The translations under genes were made by a program, and so were the position numbers. DNA of 64,000 bases from Anthopleura xanthogrammica (Eukaryota; Cnidaria; Anthozoa; Actiniaria; Actiniidae), in contig OZ025213.1 in assembly GCA_964019055.1 (NCBI GenBank), positions 3,682,722 to 3,746,721 of the forward strand. Direction: 5' to 3'. A model generated the notes under the pieces. That model ran no database searches, had not been told where the DNA came from, and saw nothing but the letters and a program-made list of their open reading frames with translations. Position 1 is the stretch's first letter, and every line of letters starts with the position of its first letter. Below, one piece after another: positions 1 to 10,200 of this stretch.

Positions 1-217
1 AATTATTAAGTACAAAATTCTTTTAAAAAAATCGCTGTGGTTAATGTTAACGGATGTTTAATAACATAACTTACCTAGCAGTCAAAAATATTTCTTATTC
101 ATATCGAATCCAAACTATCCAAATTGTATTCCCGTAGGTTAAGCGAACCCGAAAAACTCTGTAGGTTTTGTTTCCTACTTTTCTTTGACACTGGGTACAA
201 GGTGGCACAGGGGTTAC
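1..217. other. unassigned AT-rich DNA
   Basis: No gene, repeat or recognisable signal seen before the start of the duplicated block near position 218. Confidence 0.5.
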
Positions 218-283
218 GGTGTCAAATGAGGTTCAGTTGAACGTATAACTGAAAGACCTGTAAATTAATGTAAACGTAACACT

Positions 284-494
284 GATTAGAAAAAACCTAC
301 TAATGGTCTATCACCAATCGGATCCAGAGGGGGTTCCATGGGTTCCACGGAACCCCCCTTTGAGCATCAGACCCTTTGAAAAGGGGTATATGAAATAATG
401 AGAATGCATCCTGCAATGAAGTTTTACGTATCAGTTGTTGAAAGAGTGAAGACGAAATGGAACCCCCCTTTGTGAAATTCTGGATCCGCCACTG
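284..494. mobile_element. hAT-like non-autonomous element between 39-bp direct repeats
   Basis: The right end reads GGATCCGCCACTG, so in reverse it starts CAGTGGCGGATCC, a typical hAT-type terminus. The left end has a degenerate ATCGGATCCAGAGGGGG. The equivalent place in duplication copy 2 (near 4083) has no such insert. It is flanked by a 39-bp direct repeat (about 245-283 and 495-533) that is single in copy 2. A related terminus occurs at 23127. Confidence 0.6.
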
Positions 495-857
495 TAACTG
501 AAAGACCTGAAAATTAACGTAAACATAACACTGGTATGTAGACGTTGATAACACAAGGAGTGATAGTTCAGTCTCTTGAGCTAGAAGCTCGTGTTTCCTT
601 GACTTACGCGCTCAACACCAAGTCCAGGTAGCCTGCGTAGCGGCTCATTGGGGGGGGGGGGGGGGGGGGTAAAGGAAAGGGGAGGGGGAGAGGGACATAG
701 GAGGTTAAAATGATTTTGTTGCTCGTTTTTCAGAGCCTTTTTTTGGATCAAGTATCCCGTATGATCCCCCTTGAACACCTGATCTGCATGCAGTCATTGA
801 TAGCAATGAGCATTAATACACTTAAAACAAGTGTGTGTATGTGATTTTTCGTTAGCA

Positions 858-1823
858 ATGCCAAGAAGAAAACGTTTCAGAGAAAATGTGTCACGGGTAT
901 TGCCACTGACAGATTCTTCATGGAGCAACTGGTACACCGCTCTTGTACCTAGTGCAAGAGCATCCCGTAGGAATTCAGAGAACTACGAGCCGCGTGAAGA
1001 AGGCAACGAAGGCGTTATTTTACGCGAGATAGAGGAACGATTCCTCAAGGGAGGATTCGATGATGGAATATACGAACTTCGTGTCTCGCGTGGAAAGAGA
1101 AACTATGTCGTATACATTGGTAAAAGTGACAGCAAAAGTACCGGCTCCGTAAACAAACGTATTCGTGAATATTGCAGGGACGGCTCTCATATCCCGGGGG
1201 GGGGGGGGGGGGGGGGTACTACCACCCCAACTTGGGTGGGGGTGTACCGCCAGGTCCTCAAAACCCTGACCCTATCCCAGACCTAGAATTTTGATTTCAT
1301 ATACCCTACCCCAGACTAAACCTACATTTTTTTGACATACAAAAAACGATTATTCAATAGATTTCAATAACTATTTGGCAATTGTTTAATTGAATTTAAA
1401 TCGTTATTTTTTTGTGCCGGCAGAAAACCTAGTCTACCAGGCTAAAACAACTAAAACATAACCCTATCAAGGAAAAAATGTCAAAAAGATACCCTATCCC
1501 AGACAAAACCCTTACCCTTCCCCAGACAAATTGTAAAAAAATGATACCCTACCCCAGACCTAAAAGCCAAAAAACCATACCCTATCGGGTGGCACATACC
1601 CGTATAGCGAATATAGGGGAGTACCCCCCCCGGGTCTCATATCCCTCATCTGATTAACAGGGCAATAAATCTTGGGTATACATTGTCCGTTCGGGCCAAA
1701 AACATCCCTGAATCAGAAGATGATGTAGAGGAGTGTGAAAAAGGTATCTCGCAAAGTACGATTACGCATGGAACGATATTAACAACGACGGCGTCAGAGA
1801 AAACGTTCCTCCGCGATGAACTG
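858..1823 (+). pseudogene. GIY-YIG nuclease-like gene, disrupted copy
   Basis: The ATG at 858 opens a frame parallel to the intact gene at 4595: the starts MPRRK and MARRK correspond. The GIY half (DDGIYEL), the YIG half (YVVYIG) and the following Arg-rich helix are present. The frame is then cut at 1192 by a 442-bp element, and the host sequence resumes at 1643. Downstream of the insert, the sequence corresponding to the catalytic Glu/Asn region is recognisable but has a 1-bp deletion in the stretch after GAGTGTGAA relative to copy 2, so it is also frameshifted. The open frame that remains (to 1286) ends inside the inserted element. I infer a dead copy; a truncated product ending in transposon-encoded residues is possible but unsupported. 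Confidence 0.8.
1193..1634. mobile_element. MITE with CCCGGGGG termini, 8-bp TSD
   Basis: A 442-bp insert beginning CCCGGGGG..GGTACT and ending AGTACCCCCCCCGGG, i.e. terminal inverted repeats. It is flanked by the direct repeat TCTCATAT (1185-1192 and 1635-1642), and the intact paralogue lacks it. Inside are several variants of a short motif, CCCTATCCCAGAC, spread over 1268-1590. An 8-bp target duplication fits hAT- or P-type transposases in general. No transposase frame is present. Confidence 0.85.
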
Positions 1824-2290
1824 GTACAGCCATACGAACTGCATGCATGTAGTATATGATAGTTGACTATTATAGAGACAGTTACTGAGTGATTAGGTGG
1901 ATATTGTCTGAAATTTCTCTCGTACAATGTGTGATCTCATACACATTTTTTGACGTCTCTAATCCCTTTAGCTTTAGCTTTAAATGTTTGCCTTTAAAAC
2001 GGAGCACCGATGGAGAGAGGGGGTATAGTGCACAATGATAGCAGTAGAACGTCAACGATTCAACTGAGAAACCAATGTTATTTTAGTTAGTTACTTTTAT
2101 CCTCTTATAATTACATAATTGCCTGTTTCAGATTGTGTAGGTGCATCATTGTTCAGTAGATTATCTTTTTACATTAAACAATTTTTGTATTAACCGTCTT
2201 GTTTGAAATTCCGGGCCAGGACATTCAATAATATATTGAAACTTGCTGCGTGCTGAACGTTGCAGAAGAAGCGCTCGATTATATACTTAA

Positions 2291-3061
2291 GGTAATGCGA
2301 TCGCGCATTTTTTTCCCATGAATTTTTTTGAAATTTGGCACAAATATTCCTTTTGAGCTGTAGTGTGAAAATATGAAATAAAAAATGGGGGTACCCGGAT
2401 CCGTTCGGAAGATATAATTTTTCAAAGACAATGCTTGCGGCCGTGTTTTCGGGGAAAATAAGACAAAGTAAACTAGAAGCTATCGTAGTCCATATGGCTT
2501 GAAGAAGTAGCATAAACGATTTCAAATGATACATACCTTAACACATTATGATTAAAACCCCAAAATTGTTCATTTTATTGTGTTCAGAATGAGTTCTCGA
2601 TGTTTAAATGTCCAAAACAGTACATTTTGACTGTACTTTACGATCCGAATTTCCGGACATTTTCGCGATTTACTCAAAACTTAGTCGAATTATCTACCTT
2701 CATTTTTGGATATGTTGTAGCTTTAGTAAACTTGGACTCACAGTGAAAAAATCAGGGTAGGTCACCGAGCAAGATTTTTAGATATTTCACGTTGAACGTG
2801 GAGAAAGGTCAAAATGTCTTATCCGCCATAGTTGAAAGACCTTGGCCACAGGAAACCCAATCACGAAAAAGTACTTTGAAAATTAACACTTCGTGAAATT
2901 ACTAAAAATTTAGTCGAATTACCTGCCTTCATTTTTTGATATATTGTAGCCTAAGTTGTTCTGGACTCACAGTAGAAAAATCAGGGTAGGTAACCGTGTA
3001 AAATGTTTAGATATTCAATAAAGCGCAGGAAAGATGCGCACGAATGCACGATCGCATTACC
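2291..3061. mobile_element. TTAA-flanked element (piggyBac-like, non-autonomous)
   Basis: Left end GGTAATGCGATCGCGCA and right end TGCACGATCGCATTACC are inverted repeats with one mismatch. Both are bordered by TTAA (2287-2290 and 3062-3065), the target site of piggyBac-type transposases. The 771-bp interior contains a roughly 100-bp direct repeat (about 2665-2765 and 2890-2995, sharing GGACTCACAGT and AAAAATCAGGGTAGGT). No transposase is visible. Confidence 0.8.
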
Positions 3062-3065
3062 TTAA

Positions 3066-4017
3066 GCAGCTAGTTGCACCGTATTCCCAAGCCTGACTGC
3101 GGCGTCGATAGAGAGGAATTCCAAAAGGTACTAGAGCTATATATTTTACTTTGCTTGTGAAAAATAGCAAGCATAACACATATTACAAAAACGTTAATAT
3201 AAACAGAAGGAAGCGGAAGTGAACGGGTACATCCGGGACTTGTATCCCTAAGTCGATTCCAAGAAAGTCTCAGATCATGTGATATTTTTTTTCGGTTGAT
3301 GTTTTAGTGAAATAAGCGCGACTGTTGCAGCAGCTGCTACCCGTACTTCAATAGAAAAAAACGTTTAAATTGGAAAGCTTTTTTCATCACTACAGGTAAG
3401 CAAATGTGATCGGTAGCTAGTGACTGTAATGTAACCTGATACTTGAAGGATCGCGGAAGTATATGAATTTTTACTTCAACATGTGCGTGCTGACATACTA
3501 AACATACAGAACATAGCCAAGGGCTGTTAACAGTTAGTTCTAAAAAGCCCCATGGATGAACATAAAAAGTTGTGCTCATTTTTAATAGTAAAGTGATTTG
3601 CTGTGATAGAATCGCAATCTTGTCTGCCAAACTGTGATAACTATAAATGCGCGCCAAAATACTATACTAAACACTGGTCTTTGCCTAATCGAAAAACCTG
3701 ATTCCTCAGTCTTAATAGACTTAATAATCACTCTTGATGATAAAAAAAGACCTAATGTGTGTGCTGAATCACAGAATTGAAACTGAGATTGTATGAATTT
3801 TGATATTCTATGAGTACATTTTCAGAACCGTAAACTTCGAACGCGCGTAATTTATTATAAATTGGATAAAAATTTGGCGGTAAACACTAAATCTCCGCTT
3901 CCTCGTCAATAAGATGCGTTTGATTAAAATCATTACTGAAGTGAATCATTTTAATAATATATATTTGTTCAGTGACTGGACGAGATAACGTTGTGCAAGT
4001 GATATAATTGATTTGGA
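3066..4017. other. intergenic, nothing recognised
   Basis: About 950 bp between the TTAA element and duplication copy 2. A 106-codon open frame on the minus strand (3337-3657) has no recognisable motif and is probably chance. Confidence 0.5.
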
Positions 4018-5240
4018 ACGGTGTCAAATGAGGTTCAGTTGAACGTATAACTGAAAGACCTGAAAATTAATGTAAACATAACACTGAATATGTAGACGTT
4101 GATAACACAAGGATTAATAGTTCAGTCTCTTGAGCTAGAAGCTCGTGTTTCCTTGACTTACGCGCTCAACACCAAATCCAGGTAGCCTGCGTAGCGACTC
4201 ATTGGGGGGGGGGGGGGGGGGGGGTAAAGGAAAGGGGAGGGGGAGAGGGACATAGGAGGCGAAAAGGAGGAGAAAGCGATAGAAGACTTCGCTTAAAACA
4301 ATAGAAGTATTTGATTGACAGGCTCTTAACCAATGGGAATTAGCGTATTAGCAGCGAAATAGTATTGAATATATAATCGAATGATTTTTATGGGGAAACT
4401 AGCTTTTCATGAGCTGGATGGCAAAAGCTTATCATCATTTTTTGATATTCCTATGTTCCTTTCAATGTCTTGTTTTTTGATCATTAAGTATCCCGTATGA
4501 TGCCCCTGACTGAACACCTGATCTGCATGCAGTCAGTGAAAAGAAATGAGCATCAAAACACTCAAATATTTGTTTTTGTGATATTTTGTTAGTAATGGCG
4601 AGAAGAAAGCCTAAGAGAGAAGAAGTTTCACGGGTATTATCGCAGTCAGGCTCTAGTTGGAGTCCCTGGTACACCGCTCTCTTGCCCAAAGCCCCCAATA
4701 ATTCACGGATATACGAGCCACGTGAAGAGGGCGACAACGGCGTTATTTACAGAGATATAAGGAAGCGATTCGTCGGGGGAGGATACGATGATGGTATCTA
4801 CGAGCTTAGTGTCTTGAAGGAAGGGAAACCGCGCTATGTCGTATATATCGGTGCAGCTCACCGAGAGGGCCCAGGATCCTTAAGCGAACGTATTCTTGAA
4901 TACTGCAGAGGCGGGTCCCATAAGGATAAGCTCATCAACAGGGCAATGAAACTTGGATATAAACTGTTAGTTAGGGCCCAAAACATCCAAGGAAGTAGAG
5001 AGTTTGTATATGAGTGTGAAGACAGCTATCTGGAAAGGTACGATTACGCATGGAACCAGAGGAAAAACGGTCGCATCAGAAAAAGTGTTCCTCCTCGATG
5101 AGCTGATCAACAATCATAAGAGCCGTCGTCGTCTTCCACTGATAGCGGTAGAACTTCAACTGAGAAACTAATATAGTTACTAATTTTCACCTGTTACTAA
5201 CTTGCTCATGCTTAGCTAGATATTATAACCGACTTGTTTG
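4018..5240. repeat. segmental duplication, copy 2
   Basis: Counterpart of 218-2190. It keeps the upstream poly-G run (4204-4224), the intact GIY-YIG gene and its 3' flank up to ACCGACTTGTTTGAAA (about 5230), which matches copy 1 near 2195. It lacks both insertions found in copy 1 and so shows the ancestral arrangement. Confidence 0.8.
4595..5101 (+). CDS. GIY-YIG nuclease-like protein, single exon
   Basis: A 168-residue protein read from the ATG at 4595. The frame extends slightly upstream without another ATG, and the paralogue's ATG lies at the same place. The N-terminus (about residues 1-65) is basic and of unknown type. The GIY-YIG core follows: DDGIYEL near 70, YVVYIG near 85, an Arg in LSERILEYC, then His, and finally a Glu-rich helix and YAWN near the C-terminus, which would supply the metal-binding Glu and the Asn. 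All hallmark positions of the fold are therefore present. GIY-YIG domains cleave DNA in homing endonucleases, UvrC, SLX1 and Penelope-type retroelements. Here the domain is alone with a basic N-terminus and no intron, unlike all other genes in the window. A mobile or transferred origin is an inference. Confidence 0.75.
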   Translation: MARRKPKREEVSRVLSQSGSSWSPWYTALLPKAPNNSRIYEPREEGDNGVIYRDIRKRFVGGGYDDGIYELSVLKEGKPRYVVYIGAAHREGPGSLSERILEYCRGGSHKDKLINRAMKLGYKLLVRAQNIQGSREFVYECEDSYLERYDYAWNQRKNGRIRKSVPPR

Positions 5241-5465
5241 AAACTCAAACTCTGATTCATAAACAAATAAATAAGGTCCATTTGTTTATTTTGGAAAATG
5301 TCATCATCAACAATTAGGTTCATTTTCTTCTTTTTATACAAGTTTTGCTTAAGACAAGTTTACACGTCTCTATAATTACATGCATGTAGTTGCTCAACCC
5401 TATTCAAATAGTTTCTAGTCAAGTACTGATTAATTAAGTAATGTTTCCAAAGCTAGCTGGGTGGT

Positions 5466-5565
5466 TGCACCATCACCTGCCGGCCGCCATGTTGGATGAC
5501 AGGACAATAAAACCATTCTTTCTCAGTTCTTGTCATCCAACATGGCTGGTGACACGTGATCGTGC
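5466..5565. mobile_element. hairpin element
   Basis: GCCATGTTGGATGACA (about 5488) is answered by TGTCATCCAACATGGC (about 5527) around a short centre. The outer sequences GGTTGCACCATCACCTG and GGTGACACGTGATCGTGC are imperfect arms. Probably a small foldback MITE. Confidence 0.55.
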
Positions 5566-5965
5566 TGGATCCTCGACGTAGTTCCTACTTTCCTCTTGTA
5601 AGACGGGCTACTCAGTCTGGATTAGGAAAATTTAGTCATGTTAACCAATGCGGGGAGGTGTAACTGAATGAAATATTTTGTTTTCTACGGAGCTTGAATG
5701 TTGCCAAAATGCTTGGCACTCTGGCACACCACTAATTCTGACCAGCCCTCTCAGTCCAAGACTGGAAAAATTCACCAAACTTGCTACCTAAAACAATTTA
5801 TTCTTCAAAGCGCACTCGTGCTTAGTGTCAATAAAGGCTACCTTAGATTTCCGCCAGTTTTCTTTCGAACAACTACTGGAAAATAAGGCGTTAATTCTAG
5901 CGCATATTACAGTCGTTCTTAATCAATCGTGACCAACAAGACTGATATCGCGTCCGAAAGCATAT

Positions 5966-6184
5966 CAGGCCCTATTACACGTTGAAACTGTTAGCTCAGT
6001 TTTTTGTGCAACGCCGTTGCGAGACAAGTTTCACGAGGGTGTTACACGTTGCAATTTTTGTCTGAAACTTGTTAGAAACACAAGTTTCGGTTACACGACT
6101 AGAACTGCTTTCTCTTCGTACAACCAAAACTTGTGTCGCCGTGAAACTTGCCTCGCAACTCCGTTTCAACATATAATAGGACCT
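5966..6184. mobile_element. TIR element (MITE)
   Basis: Starts AGGCCCTATTACACGTTGAAAC and ends GTTTCAACATATAATAGGACCT, imperfect terminal inverted repeats of about 20 bp, roughly 219 bp apart. A 90-codon frame inside is not supported as a gene. Confidence 0.6.
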
Positions 6185-6795
6185 TTAAATCGAGTTTTAG
6201 TATGCGCAAATCAGTCTTCATTCTATCGACCTTTAAGCGCATTATTTGTAATTAATGAGCTGGATGCTACGTTGACCAGGTCAGATTGACAACGACTGTA
6301 AACATGGATCCTTGTGTAAACTAGTCTAACCCTTGATTCATTAATTTCTTAATCTCCAATTTCAAAATCGATTTGTTTCCGTGATTTAATCTTTAAATCG
6401 AATCAACGCTGCATTGTTGTAATTTATATTTTAGAAAAATAAAATATTTTTTTTAGAACTTGAATTTTTTTAAAAATACTTTTCATTGCTGCTGGTGATC
6501 ATGATTTAATGAAAGTAACTAACAAATCTACCTTGATTGATTTTGTCTACAAAATTACCAACAGCAATTGGCAACAGTATTTCGACTTTGGTCAGTACAA
6601 CATGGATTGCGGTGGCACACGTGGTTGTGCCTGTGAACACATATGCTGTGGTCTTTTGTAAGCTTATATGTACCGTACGTAGACTGGAAAAAGGTTGTTT
6701 TTAGAATGGTCTAAAGGCCCTTTAGGTGTATTCATTATACTGGAGTGGTTTTTGTGTGTGATTTGTCCTGCATCTTTCTCCTGTGTCCATCTAGT

Positions 6796-6929
6796 TTTCT
6801 AGAGTAGTTTTTTCGTATGACTATTAAAAACTTACGGCACAGACCGCGCCTTGCCGTGACCGTGTCAGTGCCGTGCCGAGTATGAAAACACTCGACATTA
6901 GGTGTCCGCAGCGCCGCGTAACCGTGCCT
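6796..6929. mobile_element. AGAGCAG/CGTATGA-family MITE, partial
   Basis: Matches the family at 24667, 26667, 28097 and 28866: TTTCGTATGACTAT, AAAACTTACGGCAC, CGCGCCTTGCCGTGACCGTG and CAGTGCCGTGCCG are shared. The right terminus is lost where a 98-bp tandem repeat begins. Confidence 0.65.
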
Positions 6930-7171
6930 GTCGTGATCCAAACGAACTATCTGCCAATGCAAACGATACCAACACGAAATTCGACTGCTAGTAAAATGGA
7001 ACCTACAGTTTCGTTCAAAGAGCTGTGGTCGTGATCCAAACGAACTATCTGCCAATACAAACGATACCAACACGAAATTCGACTGCTAGTAAAATGGAAC
7101 CTACAGTTTCGTTCAAAGAGCTGTGGTCGTGATCCAAACGAACTATCTGCCAATACAAACGTTACCACCAC
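6930..7171. repeat. 98-bp tandem repeat, about 2.5 copies
   Basis: Units start with GTCGTGATCCAAACGAAC at 6930, 7028 and 7126. The first two are nearly identical and the third stops after about 45 bp. Overlapping open frames here are by-products of the repeat. Confidence 0.9.
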
Positions 7172-7267
7172 GTTTACAGCAATCCAATGTTCATTAGAGC
7201 AGTGTGATGTGCGACCGAGGTAGTAATTTTTCTCTAATAAAGACTACACTGAAAGCTAGTGTCGTCT

Positions 7268-10200
7268 TCACGTTGAAACAGTGACTGTATGGCTATGAGG
7301 CTTGCAATAAATCTTACTCTCGGCCATCACGAAGTTCCCCACCGTCAAATGTCTCTTACAGACAGTACATTTGATGCAGTTCCGATGCAACACACTGTCA
7401 TCAAACTTACATTTTTCCATCTGATAAACTGTAGTTCCGCAAACGATGCACTTTTCGATTTTCACGCCGCCAAATGGCTTCTTATTCGCAGCTGCTTCTT
7501 GCGACGACAAGTTCAATGACTGTCTAGAATTTTTCTTCTCCACTGCAGTTCCCGTAATATTCTTGTCCGTTTTTGCTGGTAGCGTTGCCGAACTTCTTCC
7601 ATACAAATTGCTTGTCAGTTTCGGTTGTGTCTGCTCTTGTTTCACAATAACAAATGGTTTGGAAGGTTTTTCCCGAGTCGAGAGTTTTACCTGTTCTTTT
7701 GTTGCAACTGGTGGTTTAGAAGGTCTAACAGGCGCTTTAAAAGGTTCTTTTTGAATCACCTGACTTGGGTCTGATTTGACTGGTGATTTCAGCTTTGGTT
7801 TTGGTGATGTCTGAGGCTTCGAATCAGGTGGTTTGTTAATGTTGTTTTTATTCGTTTTAACCAGAGTGGGTGTCTGCAAAAACAAAAAGGAAAACAATGA
7901 ACAAACTATCAGGACATTTTTGTCTTTGCAACGTTCAAACTCATAGCTACGAGAGAAAGTTTTTCAGAATATTTTAGACTAAAATAGGGATCCACGCAAG
8001 GGACATGGCGCAAGGGGAGAAGAGGTGTGGTGGGCACTCCTTAAAACACTTGACTGTTTGTATGGGAGGGGTGCGAAAAATCTCCACTAGGTCGAGTCCC
8101 AGCTGGCCTTTAAGTCTTGCCACGAGTGTTGGGGATGGTTCACTAAGAATCCTGGGAATTGGATTGTGTGAATACTGTCTCCGATACACATGTGGTAGTC
8201 ATATAGATATGAACTACTTCGACGACACGGCGGCCATCTTGGTAGGGGGCAAACAAAGTAGCAGTTAATTTGGAGGACAAAACTAAAGAATTTCAGTCTC
8301 CAGAGAATTGGAAAGCTATTGTTTTGCCTCCAAATTGAGCTGCATTCCGGCGTGCTGCAAGGGGTCTATATCATCCGCCATATCTTTGTTTTGTTATGCC
8401 CGCTGCATGGACGTCCCATAATGCCTGACAATTCAAGATGGCCGCCGTATCGTCAAAGTAGTCCATTAATAGTGGGCTATACTCATCGGATAATCTACTC
8501 TAACGATGAGCATCATGCTTACCTGGTTCTCCGAGGTTTCATCGTCTTGTAACAACTGAGAGATTCTTCTTGATTTCTGCTTTGCATTAGCTACCCAAGC
8601 TGGCTCTTCATCCATCTCTTTCTCGTTCTCCACAGCTGGTACTTGATTCTCCTTAGCGTTGGCCTTGCGAACATCTCCTGGTTTAGTTCCATATGACCAG
8701 GATTTGGTTCTGTTAAACCGAAATGTCACGGATTCCTCTGAAGTGTCAGACTTTTTCTCTTCCTTTCGAATTCCTTGTTCTTGTCGTGGCACAAATTCGC
8801 GTTTTTCAGTTAAAATATTTGTCTGGCTTTCCTTTTTCGCCGTGTCAGGTTCTGCACTATCTAGCTTGAATGGAAATTCTTGGAGCTTCGTTTTGTGATT
8901 ATTGGACCAGGATTTGCCGCGTTTAAAAGGTACAACCGGTTTGGTGGTATCCTTCTGCTGGGTCTCCTCTTTCTTGGGACTAAGTTTACTATCCTTTTTA
9001 CTGTCATGAGTGGATTGTTTCGAAGTGGTCGGCCCACTATCTAGTATCTTATCGAACTCGAAGTCTTCAAACGTGACTTCATTCTCAAGTTGGCAAGTGT
9101 TCTCAGCCACGACGACCTCTGATTCAGCTCGAGAGCTTCGAATTGACTCAGCGAAGCTTGATACATTTTCCTTCTTTGGGAAACTCTTTTCTATCTTCTC
9201 CATCGATTCTTGAGATTTTTGCTCTGTAAAACTCCTTCTTTTTTCTTGTGCAGTTGTTTCCTTTTTCTCAAAACTTTCTTTCGCTCTTTTGCCCCACTCT
9301 AGCTTTTCCTTTTCATTTGTTTTGTTGTCTGTGAAACTTCTTCTCTTTTCTGCCATAGTTAGCTCTTTTTTCTTAAACCCTTCTTCCACTGTTGTCTTCT
9401 CTGGGAAACTTCTTCTTTTCTCTGCGACAGTTAATTCTTTTTTCTCCGACATTTCTTTCAATGTTCTGTCCAATTCAGATCCTTCATATTCAATTGTTTT
9501 TCTGTTTGGAAAGCTTCTTCTTTTCTCAGTAGTTTCCTTGCTCTGCGAACCCAATCCTGAATCTTCTTTCTCTGTCGTCTTCTTGAAGTCTACTTTTGAA
9601 GCTCGAAGTTTAGGAGAAGGTGATCCACCCTCGGACAACCTCGATGGACCGCTGGTTTGAGCAAGGATGCTATTAACCTTTGACATAATATCCTCTCTGA
9701 CCGAGTCTTCTTCGTCCTTGTCTCTTTGGGATGCCTGTGGTGAGGTCATAGTCTGCCCCTCTTCATCCTCAGTCTCAAATATGGTATTGTTCAAAAAGTC
9801 TGACATTGAGCTTGAATCAAGCCGGTTGCCGCTGTATGTTCTTTCCCTTGTTAGGTCTTTTGGGTCCGTGATGGACCGTTTATGGGCCTTAGGGTCTTTG
9901 GTATCGGGTGTGTCTGCGACCCCTAGAGATGAGGTGCGGGACCTCGCACGTGTTGGGGGTCTTCGTTTCTTGGGAGCTGCTTTGATTTTGTCATGTGCTG
10001 CCTGGAGTCCCTTAATGGATGAGGCATTTGGGTCACTTTCAAAACTAACAGCAGCTACAAAGAAAACAAAACGTTTATTTATTAATGAAGGATAGGGACT
10101 AACGTGGTTAACTTTCATCGCGTTGCAGGGCCAGAAATAGATATCAGAGTTGCATGCACTGACTCCATATTGCCTTCAAGCAATTTCTTTAAGGCGTGGC

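Larger units (their letters stand above)
218..2190. repeat. segmental duplication, copy 1
   Basis: This block matches 4018-5240 in order and orientation: the opening GGTGTCAAATGAGGTTCAG, a shared stretch ending in a long poly-G run (650-669 against about 4204-4224), then the GIY-YIG gene, then related 3' flank (GTAGAAC..CAACTGAGAAAC). Copy 1 is longer because it carries two extra insertions, at about 284-494 and 1193-1634. The two copies have diverged visibly, so the duplication is not recent. Confidence 0.8.
5241..7267. other. intergenic, dense in small inverted-repeat elements
   Basis: Contains the hairpin at 5466-5565, a TIR element at 5966-6184, a member of the AGAGCAG family near 6796 and a 98-bp tandem repeat at 6930-7171. 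No supported gene is seen; the short open frames lie inside repeats. Confidence 0.5.

Noticed and set aside
831..857. Upstream GTG start of the first GIY-YIG copy
   Set aside because: In an animal gene the ATG at 858, matched by 4595 in the paralogue, is the sensible start.
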